Positions 16,294-23,703 of a stretch of 64,000 bases of DNA are shown piece after piece. Both the position numbers and the translations under genes were made by a program. The notes beneath the pieces are model-generated. The model did not search any database and was not told the origin of the DNA. It saw only the letters and a list, made by a program, of their open reading frames with translations. The stretch spans positions 1-64,000 of the forward strand of contig JAPYNO010000060.1 of NCBI GenBank assembly GCA_028283025.1, given 5' to 3'. Positions within the stretch are counted from its first letter, which is position 1. Each line of letters begins with the position of its first letter. Source of the stretch: Pseudomonadales bacterium (lineage in GTDB: Bacteria > Pseudomonadota > Gammaproteobacteria > Pseudomonadales > Azotimanducaceae).

Positions 16294-17214
16294 ATGACTA
16301 TCGCCAGAAAACATTTGATAGACCGGGAGAACGGCGGCTACCACCATATCGTGACACGGTGTGTGCGTCGCGCTTGGATTTGTGGAGTAGACCCGCTCAC
16401 GAAGCGTGATTTCTCACATCGAAAAGGCTGGATAGAAGCGCGGATGCTGAGTCTCTCAGATGCGTTTGCTATCAAAGTGTACGGTTATGCCGTGATGTCG
16501 AATCACTATCATATCGCTCTGAAGGTTGAGCCAAAACGCGTGGCGGAATATTCAGATGAAGAGGTGGCTCGCCGTTGGTTGATTGCGTATCCGCCCAAGA
16601 CTGCGTCTCAGAAGGACTGTAAGATCGCAGCCATCTTGGAAGATCCAGAGCGAATAAAGGTGCTTCGCCAACGACTTGGCGATCTCTCTTGGTATATGAA
16701 GTGTCTGAACAACCATATCGCGAGAAAAGCAAACATCGAAGATGATTGCACTGGGAAATTTTGGGAATCGCGGTTCCACAGTTCGCGGCCAATGAAAAGC
16801 TTAGAAGCCTTGTATGCTTGTATGGCTTACATCGACCTTAATCCGCTATCCGCAGGCGCAGCAGATGGCCCTGCCGAAAAGGGTGATCACACCTCTTTGG
16901 GCCATAGGATGAAGGAAGCTCGGCAGAATGAAGAAAAAATGACATCCGGGATGTCTCCAATGGGCATCTGTCCAGATACTGGGCGTATTCGCTCCAACCT
17001 CAGTGAAGCGCTGCCTCTCACACTGGAAAATTATCTTTCCCATATCGAGTGGTTAGCCAAGTGCAGCAAATCAAAGAGCAAGAGAGTACCAGCCTATCAG
17101 ACGACCGCACCTGCATCGATTGAGGATCCAAACTTGTATATGCAGGCATTCGTCAAGTTCCTTAGACGCTGGGGTCGGAAACAAGGGCGCGGAGACGAAC
17201 CTTTACATGTGTGA
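16294..17214 (+). mobile_element. REP-associated tyrosine transposase (RAYT, Y1/TnpA-like)
   Basis: 306 aa. Y1-transposase features in order: YHHIVTRCVRRAW near the N-terminus, the HUH-type metal-binding motif NHYHIALKV at about residue 70, an LSWYMKCLNNHIARKAN helix with the candidate catalytic Tyr at about 135, then GKFWESRFHSS and YACMAYIDLNPLSAG, which are diagnostic of TnpA-REP/RAYT proteins. RAYTs are usually single-copy and act on short nearby repeats. Start ATG 16294 (MTIARKHLIDREN) is chosen over a longer frame that reads through the repeats. Less GC-biased than its neighbours. No IS ends or direct duplications seen. Convergent with gspD. Confidence 0.87.
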
Positions 17215-17471
17215 GTGCGTCTGCCTCTGAAGTGACGTCTCTGTAGAGGCCTGCTCTCCCAAAAATTAGCCTTGATCTGCTCGGCGGCACCCTTGTTGCT
17301 CACTTCCTCACATGGAACTGGGCTATCTGATGATATTGAGCGGTTCTCGTTTCAGTGTGGATAGCAGATTGCACGCATTTGATGCCATCCGATCAGTTGG
17401 GGCATGTATTTTGCAGTTCTTAGCTCACCCGTCTAGGGCCGCAACCGATTAGTTTCTGCATCCGGGAAAGT

Positions 17472-17483
17472 GGTGTGTGTCCC
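17472..17483 (-). repeat. GGGACACACACC copy between the RAYT gene and gspD
   Basis: Exact copy (GGTGTGTGTCCC on +), 34 bp downstream of the gspD stop on that gene's strand. It faces the cluster upstream of the RAYT gene, so the transposase gene is bracketed by inverted copies. The rest of 17215-17516 shows no gene or clear terminator. Confidence 0.85.
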
Positions 17484-17516
17484 ATTGGGCTTGAGGGGCT
17501 TGAGCGGTCCTGAAAA

Positions 17517-19433
17517 TCATCTGCGTTGCTTCTCAACGACTGTCTCGGAGTCGCGCCCGTCGTATATATCTTCGAGCTCACGCCCTGTGAGCTCGGTTTC
17601 GAAAACGCCTTCGTATTTTCGTTTTGTTGCTTGTGCCACACTTTCGGCATCACGCATGATTGTCGGTCTCAAGAGTACGATCAGGTTTCGTTTCCGGTGT
17701 GTGTCCGAATCGGATCGAAACAGTCGCCCTGCGATCGGAATACTGCCGAGCACTGGCACTTTGCGCTGTATGGTCTCGACATCGTCTTGGATGAGGCCTC
17801 CGAGCACAATGGTTTGCCCATCATCGGCTAGGATAGTGGCATTTATTTCTCGCTTGTTGGTGAGGATGTCCCCGATGCGAGCGCTCGCGTCTGCTTCGAT
17901 CGTTTCCACCGTCTGCACCACCTTCAGACGAAGTTGATTCCCTTCATTGATGTGCGGGGTGACATCCAAAGTGATGCCGACATCCTTGCGATCAGTCGTG
18001 CGAAATGGATTGTTCGAGCCATCACCGCTTGTGGTGAATGAGCCCGTGTTGATCGGGATATTCTGACCAACTGTCAAAATTGTCTGCTCATTATTGAGCG
18101 CCATCACACTCGGTGTGGAAAGCAAGTTGACGGCTGTGCTCGTGGCTAGCAACCTCAGCATCGCCGCAAAACTAATACCTTGCGCATCTAGCCTGGCGAC
18201 TGCGAGTGACGCGCCTCCACCGGCCTGATAGATGTTCCCAACTGCCGCAATGGGGTCAATCGAGGACTGATTCTCTTGTGCAAGCACGCTTGCGAACAGC
18301 GGGGCAAGCGTCGCATCAAGCGCGGTTGTGGCAAGTGGCGCAGACCGTCCGTCACCATCAGCCACTGCAAACTCGACGCCTGCTCGCAGCGTGTCCGTCA
18401 AGGATACTTCAATGATGGCAGCCTCGATCAGGACTTGAGGACGTCGCACGTCAAGCTGACGAATCACTTGGCGAAATTCACCGCGAACGCGCGGGTCCGC
18501 TCGAATGACCACCGAGTTGGTCGTTTCGTCGGTGCCGATGGATACTTCTGAAACGACATCTTCTCCTGTCGGTGTAGGCGCGAGCTCACGCAGTATCTTG
18601 GCAACAACACTGGCATCCGAATGTTGCAGGAAATGCACTTCAGGGGCACCGCTTTGCCGAGCCGGCTGGTCAAGTTCGCCGATGAGCTTCAGCACTGGTG
18701 CGAGTGCACTGGACTTGCCTCTGAGAATAAGCGAGTTGTTGAACGTGTTTCCAACTAACTGAACTCGCTGCGGCCCGGTGCCAGATTGTCCAAGCGTTTC
18801 CGGTGCAAGCCGCTGAAGCACTTCCACCAGGTTGCCAACAAACATGTGTTCGAGCGACACAACGAGCATCTCTTGCTCATCGGCGACATCAATCTCCCGG
18901 ATAAGTCTTTTCAGCCGGGCAATATTGGATACATGATCGCTTATGATGATGACATTGGCGCGCTCAACAGCGGCCACATGGCCGTGCTGTGCGACCAACG
19001 GCCGAAGCGTGTCGACAAGGCTTGCCGCCTGCGAATTGACAACGGGCACAACTTCAGTGACGAGACTTTCTTCCGACAAGGTGCTTGAGGAAGCAAGCGG
19101 GATTGTCTGCCTCGCAGTGGCTTGGGGAATGATCTTGATGCCCGTTTCGGACTCAACGGCAGCGTAGCCATGAACCCTCAGCACGGACAGAAATATCTGG
19201 TACACACCTTCCGCATCAAGCGGCTGCGGCGATATAACGGTCACTTCGCCGCGTACCCTAGGGTCGAGTACAAAGTTGCGACCGCTGATCTCTGAGACCT
19301 TGCTGATGAGCTCGCGAATATCCGCCCCGCGCAGGTTCATTTCCCAAGTCTGCTGAGCGGCAACATGAGCAGACAAGAATATGGCTGACGAAAGCAGCAC
19401 AAAATAAGCCAAGTGACGGTGCATATTTCTCAT
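17517..19433 (-). CDS. gspD: Type II secretion system secretin
   Basis: 638 aa outer-membrane channel. The Sec signal peptide ends near residue 28 (AHVAAQ). N0 domain (WEMNLRGADIRELI), then N1-N3 domains with repeated VPVVNSQAA/LVDTLRPLV and VVSLEHMFVGNLVEVLQRL, then the secretin core (RPQVLIEAAIIEVS, LNNEQTILTVGQNIP, GITLDVTPHINEG, VPVLGSIPIAGRLFRS, NLIVLLRPTIM). Typical length. The SDSDTHRKRN segment includes an 11/12 match to the 12-mer repeat. ATG 19433 follows the gspC stop by 10 bp; a TTG at 19469 is rejected as it adds residues before the signal peptide. The other gsp genes are not in the window. Confidence 0.93.
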   Translation of the reverse strand: MRNMHRHLAYFVLLSSAIFLSAHVAAQQTWEMNLRGADIRELISKVSEISGRNFVLDPRVRGEVTVISPQPLDAEGVYQIFLSVLRVHGYAAVESETGIKIIPQATARQTIPLASSSTLSEESLVTEVVPVVNSQAASLVDTLRPLVAQHGHVAAVERANVIIISDHVSNIARLKRLIREIDVADEQEMLVVSLEHMFVGNLVEVLQRLAPETLGQSGTGPQRVQLVGNTFNNSLILRGKSSALAPVLKLIGELDQPARQSGAPEVHFLQHSDASVVAKILRELAPTPTGEDVVSEVSIGTDETTNSVVIRADPRVRGEFRQVIRQLDVRRPQVLIEAAIIEVSLTDTLRAGVEFAVADGDGRSAPLATTALDATLAPLFASVLAQENQSSIDPIAAVGNIYQAGGGASLAVARLDAQGISFAAMLRLLATSTAVNLLSTPSVMALNNEQTILTVGQNIPINTGSFTTSGDGSNNPFRTTDRKDVGITLDVTPHINEGNQLRLKVVQTVETIEADASARIGDILTNKREINATILADDGQTIVLGGLIQDDVETIQRKVPVLGSIPIAGRLFRSDSDTHRKRNLIVLLRPTIMRDAESVAQATKRKYEGVFETELTGRELEDIYDGRDSETVVEKQRR

Positions 19434-19443
19434 GACGTAGACT

Positions 19444-20307
19444 TCAAGGGGAGAGCTTGGCACTGACAAAAAAGCGTCGCTCGCCTCGCTGAATCTCTAA
19501 TCGTACCTGACCTTCAGCGAAAAGGTTGTCTATCTCCAATCGATCAATATCTGGATTGCCCACACGTCGTCCGTTGACGGACAGCAATATGTCATCCTGT
19601 TGCAAGCCGCTTTGACGAACCCAATCGTTGTCTGGCAGCGAACCAACCTTATAGCCTTGCTCATCATTCGCTTTGATTGGTTCAAGTCCAAGCTGATCGA
19701 GTGCCTCGTTGGGATCATTGCTTGCGAGCATACGGTATGCCTCGATTTCCCCGGCGAAGTTCGGCGTGTCCAAGGCGCTCGACACCGAGGTCGCATAGAT
19801 GGCGGTGTCGAGTGTAGAGCCCGGGAAGCTCAACCGTTCAAGGCGGGCGCCTCGCCGAATCATGACGCCATCCGCCTCCACCGCTTCAAGGGTCGCGTTC
19901 CCCGGAATCTTGCTGCCGACTTCGTATCTATTGCCAGCGCCTTGTCCGCTGGCAATGATGGCGCCGGATGCCTGCCGCACATCGCTGACGAATACTCCAA
20001 TTAAGCGAAGTGGAAGTTTCGTTTCAATAGCTGCTTGTGCTTGCATGTCCGTATTTGATGTGGGGGGGGTCTGCCATGATCCGAACAATGCGCTAGCTGT
20101 GGTGAGCGCTTTTGGGTCGTGCCGGATGCTCGGTGCGTTCGCTGTGTTGGTCAGTTCATAGGGGCTTGGCGCGAGCGCAGTTAGCGCTGCATCTGCGAGC
20201 AGCCAAGCGATCAGCGTGACGAGCACAAGGCTCACGAGATTGGGGGCTAGTCGCTGCAAGCGTGCGAACGGTGATCGTCGCAGTGATTTTGCTACATTTA
20301 ATGACAT
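19444..20307 (-). CDS. gspC: Type II secretion system protein C
   Basis: 287 aa inner-membrane T2SS component linking the platform to the secretin. A TM helix at about 25-45 (NLVSLVLVTLIAWLLADAAL) is followed by a Pro-rich linker. The homology region (LPLRLIGVFVSD, GAIIASGQG, YEVGSKIPGNATLEAVEADGVMIRR) binds GspD N0, and a C-terminal PDZ-like domain follows (GYKVGSLPDNDWVRQSGLQQDDILLSVNG). Start ATG 20307 gives the normal short cytoplasmic tail. Longer frames to 20436 carry a Cys/His-rich tail and no TM context. Operon with gspD downstream; divergent from the XRE gene. Confidence 0.92.
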   Translation of the reverse strand: MSLNVAKSLRRSPFARLQRLAPNLVSLVLVTLIAWLLADAALTALAPSPYELTNTANAPSIRHDPKALTTASALFGSWQTPPTSNTDMQAQAAIETKLPLRLIGVFVSDVRQASGAIIASGQGAGNRYEVGSKIPGNATLEAVEADGVMIRRGARLERLSFPGSTLDTAIYATSVSSALDTPNFAGEIEAYRMLASNDPNEALDQLGLEPIKANDEQGYKVGSLPDNDWVRQSGLQQDDILLSVNGRRVGNPDIDRLEIDNLFAEGQVRLEIQRGERRFFVSAKLSP

Positions 20308-20410
20308 GTATTGTGCTTTGGAGGATATCGGGTGGGCCCGGTGACCATAGCAGTGGCTGCTGCAAGTGCAAGTGTAACAGTCATGGGGATTCGTCCTGAT
20401 TTGTTTGGCA

Positions 20411-20429
20411 TCGATTTTTCTGAAATCGA
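20411..20429. promoter_or_regulatory. Inverted repeat, candidate operator of the XRE regulator
   Basis: TCGATTT at 20411-20417 and AAATCGA at 20423-20429 form perfect 7-bp arms around a 5-nt spacer in the 181-bp gap between the divergent gspC and XRE genes. It lies 60 bp upstream of the XRE ATG. Symmetry and place suit an autoregulatory operator; no binding evidence. Confidence 0.35.
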
Positions 20430-20488
20430 AGCGCAAGTTGAACTCACCTGATACAATAAGTCAACGAATAATCAATTGAGAGGATTAC

Positions 20489-20938
20489 ATGATTCTCAGC
20501 GACAAGCAACTTACCATCTCTGTTCGAGAACTTAACAGACTACAGGGGGATTTTGAGCGATTCGAATTTTTTACACCAGAGGAGATTGCTGAGAACAAAG
20601 CGCAAATGAATGCCTTGAGTGACCGTATTGCGAAACTCAAGGAGGATATTCGCGCATACAGGTCGCTGAGGCGGGGCACAGTCAATGGCGTTAAATGCGA
20701 AGGTCTAGAAGACTTCGCGCAATTGCTGATAAAGGCAAGAATCATCTCGCGCATGACTCAAAGCCAGCTCGCGCGAGCAATTGGAGTTCAGCCGCAGCAG
20801 ATTCAGCGGTACGAATCGACCGAATATGCGGGGGTGGGCTTGAAGAAGGCTATCCAGATAGCACGCACGCTTGGCGTGAAAGTGGTTGCGGAGTTCGATT
20901 TGCGAGAAGCTAGGTATCAAAGCCAGTTGACTAGGTAG
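20489..20938 (+). CDS. XRE-family helix-turn-helix protein with N-terminal helical region
   Basis: 149 aa. The N-terminal half (about 1-60) is helical and charged (ENKAQMNALSDRIAKLKEDIRAY), probably a coiled-coil dimer arm. Residues about 80-130 form a Cro/C1-type HTH (MTQSQLARAIGVQPQQIQRYE, then GLKKAIQIARTLGVKV). A good GAGAGG precedes ATG 20489. Proteins of this plan are often antitoxin-like regulators, but no toxin-like ORF adjoins it. Flanking DNA is AT-richer than the housekeeping genes, which hints at acquisition. Confidence 0.8.
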   Translation: MILSDKQLTISVRELNRLQGDFERFEFFTPEEIAENKAQMNALSDRIAKLKEDIRAYRSLRRGTVNGVKCEGLEDFAQLLIKARIISRMTQSQLARAIGVQPQQIQRYESTEYAGVGLKKAIQIARTLGVKVVAEFDLREARYQSQLTR

Positions 20939-20962
20939 CTCTTAGCTGCGGACAACTCTTGA

Positions 20963-20987
20963 CGCCCAGACCTCTTTTGGCTGGGCG
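20963..20987. terminator. Stem-loop between the XRE gene and rpmF
   Basis: CGCCCAG at 20963-20969 pairs with CTGGGCG at 20981-20987 around an 11-nt loop, 24 bp after the XRE stop. There is no T-run behind it, so termination is only possible, not shown. The region 20939-21196 also contains the 44-bp tandem repeat. Confidence 0.35.
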
Positions 20988-21030
20988 CGTATGCGTTTGG
21001 CCTGACTTTGGCCGCAGGGTGCTTCATGTC

Positions 21031-21118
21031 TGTTGATCAGGCTCGTGTGTTCGGTGTGTGTCCCAATTTGGCTCTGTTGATCAGGCTCGTGTGTTCGGTG
21101 TGTGTCCCAATTTGGCTC
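21031..21118. repeat. 44-bp direct tandem duplication carrying two 12-mer repeats
   Basis: The unit at 21031-21074 is repeated perfectly at 21075-21118. Each contains TGATCA, GTGTGTTC and one GGTGTGTGTCCC (21053-21064 and 21097-21108), followed by CAATTTGG. It lies 79 bp upstream of the rpmF GTG, in the probable promoter or leader region of the rpmF-fab genes. Confidence 0.92.
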
Positions 21119-21196
21119 TATTTGCCTTGCCGCCTTGTCCAATGAGAGAATGCGCAGCCTACGACCTGTCGGTCGGAATCTTCGCTAGGAGAACTC

Positions 21197-21400
21197 GTGG
21201 CAGTACAGCAGAACAAGAAGACTCGCTCCCGGCGCGGCATGCGGCGATCCCATCAAAATTTGAGCAAGCCAGCTGTATCCGTTGACCCATTGACCGGAGA
21301 GAGCCACCTTCGCCATCACATGACCGCAGATGGCTACTACCGAGGACGTCAAGTGGTCGAAAAGAGCGACTACGCCGACATGGTTGAAGACGAGTCTTAG
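21197..21400 (+). CDS. rpmF: 50S ribosomal protein L32
   Basis: 67 aa. The sequence begins [18 protein letters not shown] and ends with the conserved [17 protein letters not shown]. It lacks the zinc Cys residues, like other Cys-free gammaproteobacterial L32 proteins. GTG start at 21197 with AGGAG seven bases upstream. It precedes fabD by 21 bp. In many bacteria rpmF leads a plsX-fabH-fabD-fabG-acpP cluster; here plsX and fabH are absent between rpmF and fabD. Confidence 0.95.
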   Translation: MAVQQNKKTRSRRGMRRSHQNLSKPAVSVDPLTGESHLRHHMTADGYYRGRQVVEKSDYADMVEDES

Positions 21401-21421
21401 CGCTGACGACCGGGCGACTAT

Positions 21422-22351
21422 ATGTCACTTGGATTGATCTTCCCTGGTCAGGGGTCTCAAAAAGTCGGCATGCTTGCCGACATGCTCGAAGCGCTGCCTA
21501 TTGTCCGCGATACGTTGAACGAAGCAGATGACGCGCTTGGCTTCGGATTGTCGAATCTCATTCTTGAAGGGCCTGAAAATGTGCTTGGGCGAACTGAGCA
21601 TACGCAGCCTGCCATGTTGGCGGCCGGTGTCGCCATCGCACGCGCACTATCAAGCGCGGCTGATGTGCAGCCAGATTGCGTGGCTGGACACAGTCTTGGC
21701 GAATACACAGCGTTAGTCTTCGCAGAGGCTATTTCGTTCGACGATGCATTGCGCCTTGTGAGGCTACGCGGCCAAGCCATGCAAAATGCGGTTGCCGAAG
21801 GCGAAGGCTTGATGGCGGCGATCCTTGGGCTTGACGATGCGTCAATTGCATCGGTGTGTGAGAGTGTGCCTGGCATCGTGCAGCCAGCCAATTACAATGC
21901 GCCCGGGCAGGTGGTCATTTCAGGCGAGCGCGAAGCTGTAGAGCTTGCAATAGAAGCCGCCAAGGCGCAAGGCGCACGACGCGCCATGCCGCTCTCGGTC
22001 AGTGTGCCAGCGCACAGTTCGCTCATGGCGCCAGCGGCCGAATTGCTGGCAGAGGCGCTTGCAGCCGCCACGCTCCGAGCTGCGAAGATGCCTGTGCTTC
22101 ACAATGTCGATGCTTGTAGCTGCGCGCATGTAGCGGAACAGTCAAGAAAGCTGGTTCGCCAGGTGGTGGAGCCGGTGCGCTTTGTGGACTGCGTGCGTGC
22201 AATGAAGGCAAAAGGTGTTGCTCGGATGGTGGAGTGCGGGCCTGGCGGGGTTCTCACTGGATTGGTTCGGCGTATAGACAAGGGACTTGAAGCGCTCTCT
22301 TGCGGCACCTTGGATGCCTTTGAGAAGGCTGTGCAGGCGATTGGTTCATGA
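21422..22351 (+). CDS. fabD: Malonyl-CoA:ACP transacylase
   Basis: 309 aa cytoplasmic enzyme that moves malonyl from CoA to acyl carrier protein. FPGQGSQ is at residues 7-13. The nucleophile elbow GHSLGEY is at about 93. The substrate-binding Arg (RLRGQAMQ) is at about 118, and the catalytic His lies in VPAHSSLM at about 200. Length matches FabD. ATG 21422 directly follows the rpmF stop region. The stop overlaps the fabG ATG (ATGA), so the two are translationally coupled. Confidence 0.96.
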   Translation: MSLGLIFPGQGSQKVGMLADMLEALPIVRDTLNEADDALGFGLSNLILEGPENVLGRTEHTQPAMLAAGVAIARALSSAADVQPDCVAGHSLGEYTALVFAEAISFDDALRLVRLRGQAMQNAVAEGEGLMAAILGLDDASIASVCESVPGIVQPANYNAPGQVVISGEREAVELAIEAAKAQGARRAMPLSVSVPAHSSLMAPAAELLAEALAAATLRAAKMPVLHNVDACSCAHVAEQSRKLVRQVVEPVRFVDCVRAMKAKGVARMVECGPGGVLTGLVRRIDKGLEALSCGTLDAFEKAVQAIGS

Positions 22352-23064
22352 GCCGGCGTATCTTGGTCACTGGTGCATCGCGCGGCATCGGCGCACGGAT
22401 TGCGAGTGCCTTTCTCGAAAACGGCAACGAGGTATGGGGCACGGCGACAAGCCAAGCAGGCGCTGAGGCAATCGACGCTAAGCTTGGCGATGGACGTGGA
22501 TTGGTGCTGAAAGCAGAGTCCTCGGAATCCATCGAAGCGCTTATTGGAAGCCTCAGGGACAACATGCCCGAAGTGCTGATCAATAGTGCTGGTGTCGCGC
22601 GCGACAACCTGCTGCTGCGCATGTCAAGCGAGGAGTGGCAAGCAGTGATGGATGTCAATGTTTCGAGCTTGTTTCATCTATGTAAGCCGGTGGTGCGGGC
22701 AATGATGCGCGCGCGTTGGGGGCGCATCATCAACGTCAGCTCGGTGGTGGCGCGCATGGCCAATTCCGGGCAAGTCAATTATGCCGCGAGCAAAGGCGCT
22801 ATCGAGGCGTTCACTCGCTCGCTTGCCCAAGAGGTGGGGTCAAGAGGGATTACCGTCAATGCCGTTGCGCCTGGGTTTATCGATACAGACATGACCCGCG
22901 GGCTGAGTGAAAGCGTCACCGAGTCCCTGCTTGCGCGAGTGCCTCTCGGCAGATTAGGAACTGTGGATGATGTTGCTAGTCTCGTGGTGTATCTCGCAAG
23001 TGATTCCGCAAGTTACATTACAGGCCAGACGATTGCCGTCAATGGCGGTATGCTGATGATGTAG
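22348..23064 (+). CDS. fabG: 3-oxoacyl-ACP reductase
   Basis: 238 aa short-chain dehydrogenase. The cofactor motif TGASRGIG is at residues 8-15, NSAG at about 79, the catalytic Ser in NVSSVV at about 131, and Y-x3-K (NYAASKG) at about 147. The C-terminus has the usual ITGQTIAVNGG. Position after fabD with an ATGA overlap supports FabG of fatty-acid synthesis rather than a generic SDR. acpP, usually next, is not here; the following gene is on the other strand. Confidence 0.93.
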   Translation: MSRRILVTGASRGIGARIASAFLENGNEVWGTATSQAGAEAIDAKLGDGRGLVLKAESSESIEALIGSLRDNMPEVLINSAGVARDNLLLRMSSEEWQAVMDVNVSSLFHLCKPVVRAMMRARWGRIINVSSVVARMANSGQVNYAASKGAIEAFTRSLAQEVGSRGITVNAVAPGFIDTDMTRGLSESVTESLLARVPLGRLGTVDDVASLVVYLASDSASYITGQTIAVNGGMLMM

Positions 23065-23086
23065 TGAGGCGGCCGCCAATCACGAA

Positions 23087-23566
23087 TCAAGCGCAGCGCA
23101 CTTCGATTTCGGTCTTCCGCACCACGGTTCTCAGTGCAAAGCTTGAATGCACCCGCGCCACACCCGGCAATGTTGTCAGCTTTTGGCCGTGAAGCCGCTC
23201 GTAATCGCGTGCATCGCCTACGATCACTCGCAACAGGTAGTCCGAGTCGCCTGACATGAGATAGCACTCCATGACTTCGGGGATTTTCGCAACCTCCTCC
23301 TCGAAAAGCGCCAGCTTGTCGCGCTGCTGACTCTCAAGCGTGATGTGAACGAAGACATCATCTGGATATCCAACGAGTTCTTGGTCAACGAGTGCAACGT
23401 ATCCACGGATGATGCCTGCTTGTTCGAGACGCTTGACCCGACGGTAGCAAGTGGACTCAGCGAGGTGCGCACGCTCGGCAAGCTCGCTCATGGTGAGCTT
23501 CGAGTCGCGTTGCAGTAGATGAAGAATTGATTGATCAAAATTTGAAATTGAAGATAAATTTTGCAT
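23087..23566 (-). CDS. Lrp/AsnC-family transcriptional regulator
   Basis: 159 aa. N-terminal winged HTH (LHLLQRDSKLTMSELAERAHLAESTCYRRVKRL) and a C-terminal RAM ligand-binding domain (YVALVDQELVGYP, VMECYLMSGDSDYLLRVIVGD). It is divergent from ald with 137 bp between starts. This arrangement is common for Lrp-type regulators that control alanine dehydrogenase, so ald and alanine or leucine sensing are the likely target and signal (inference). Confidence 0.9.
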   Translation of the reverse strand: MQNLSSISNFDQSILHLLQRDSKLTMSELAERAHLAESTCYRRVKRLEQAGIIRGYVALVDQELVGYPDDVFVHITLESQQRDKLALFEEEVAKIPEVMECYLMSGDSDYLLRVIVGDARDYERLHGQKLTTLPGVARVHSSFALRTVVRKTEIEVRCA

Positions 23567-23703
23567 AAAAATCCAAAAAATGAAGATATTTTTATTAAAT
23601 TCGATTTTTCAAAGAAAATATAGCAAGCCTATTTCAAGAATGTCAGGGTAGCATTTGATTCGGTGTGTGTCCCATTCAGTGTGTGTCCCATTGAGCGGAG
23701 AAG
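23567..23703. promoter_or_regulatory. AT-rich divergent promoter region between the lrp-type gene and ald
   Basis: About 90 bp (23570-23660) is strikingly AT-rich for this genome, with runs such as TTTTTATTAAA and GAAAATATAG. This is what one expects for overlapping promoters and Lrp binding sites. Two 12-mer repeat copies lie on the ald side. I cannot assign exact -35/-10 boxes. Confidence 0.5.
23662..23689 (-). repeat. Two 12-mer repeat copies in the ald leader
   Basis: Exact GGTGTGTGTCCC at 23662-23673 and AGTGTGTGTCCC (11/12) at 23678-23689, each followed by CATT. They end 14 bp before the ald ATG, so they almost certainly lie in its 5' untranslated leader next to the ribosome-binding site (GCGGAGAAG). 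Confidence 0.88.
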
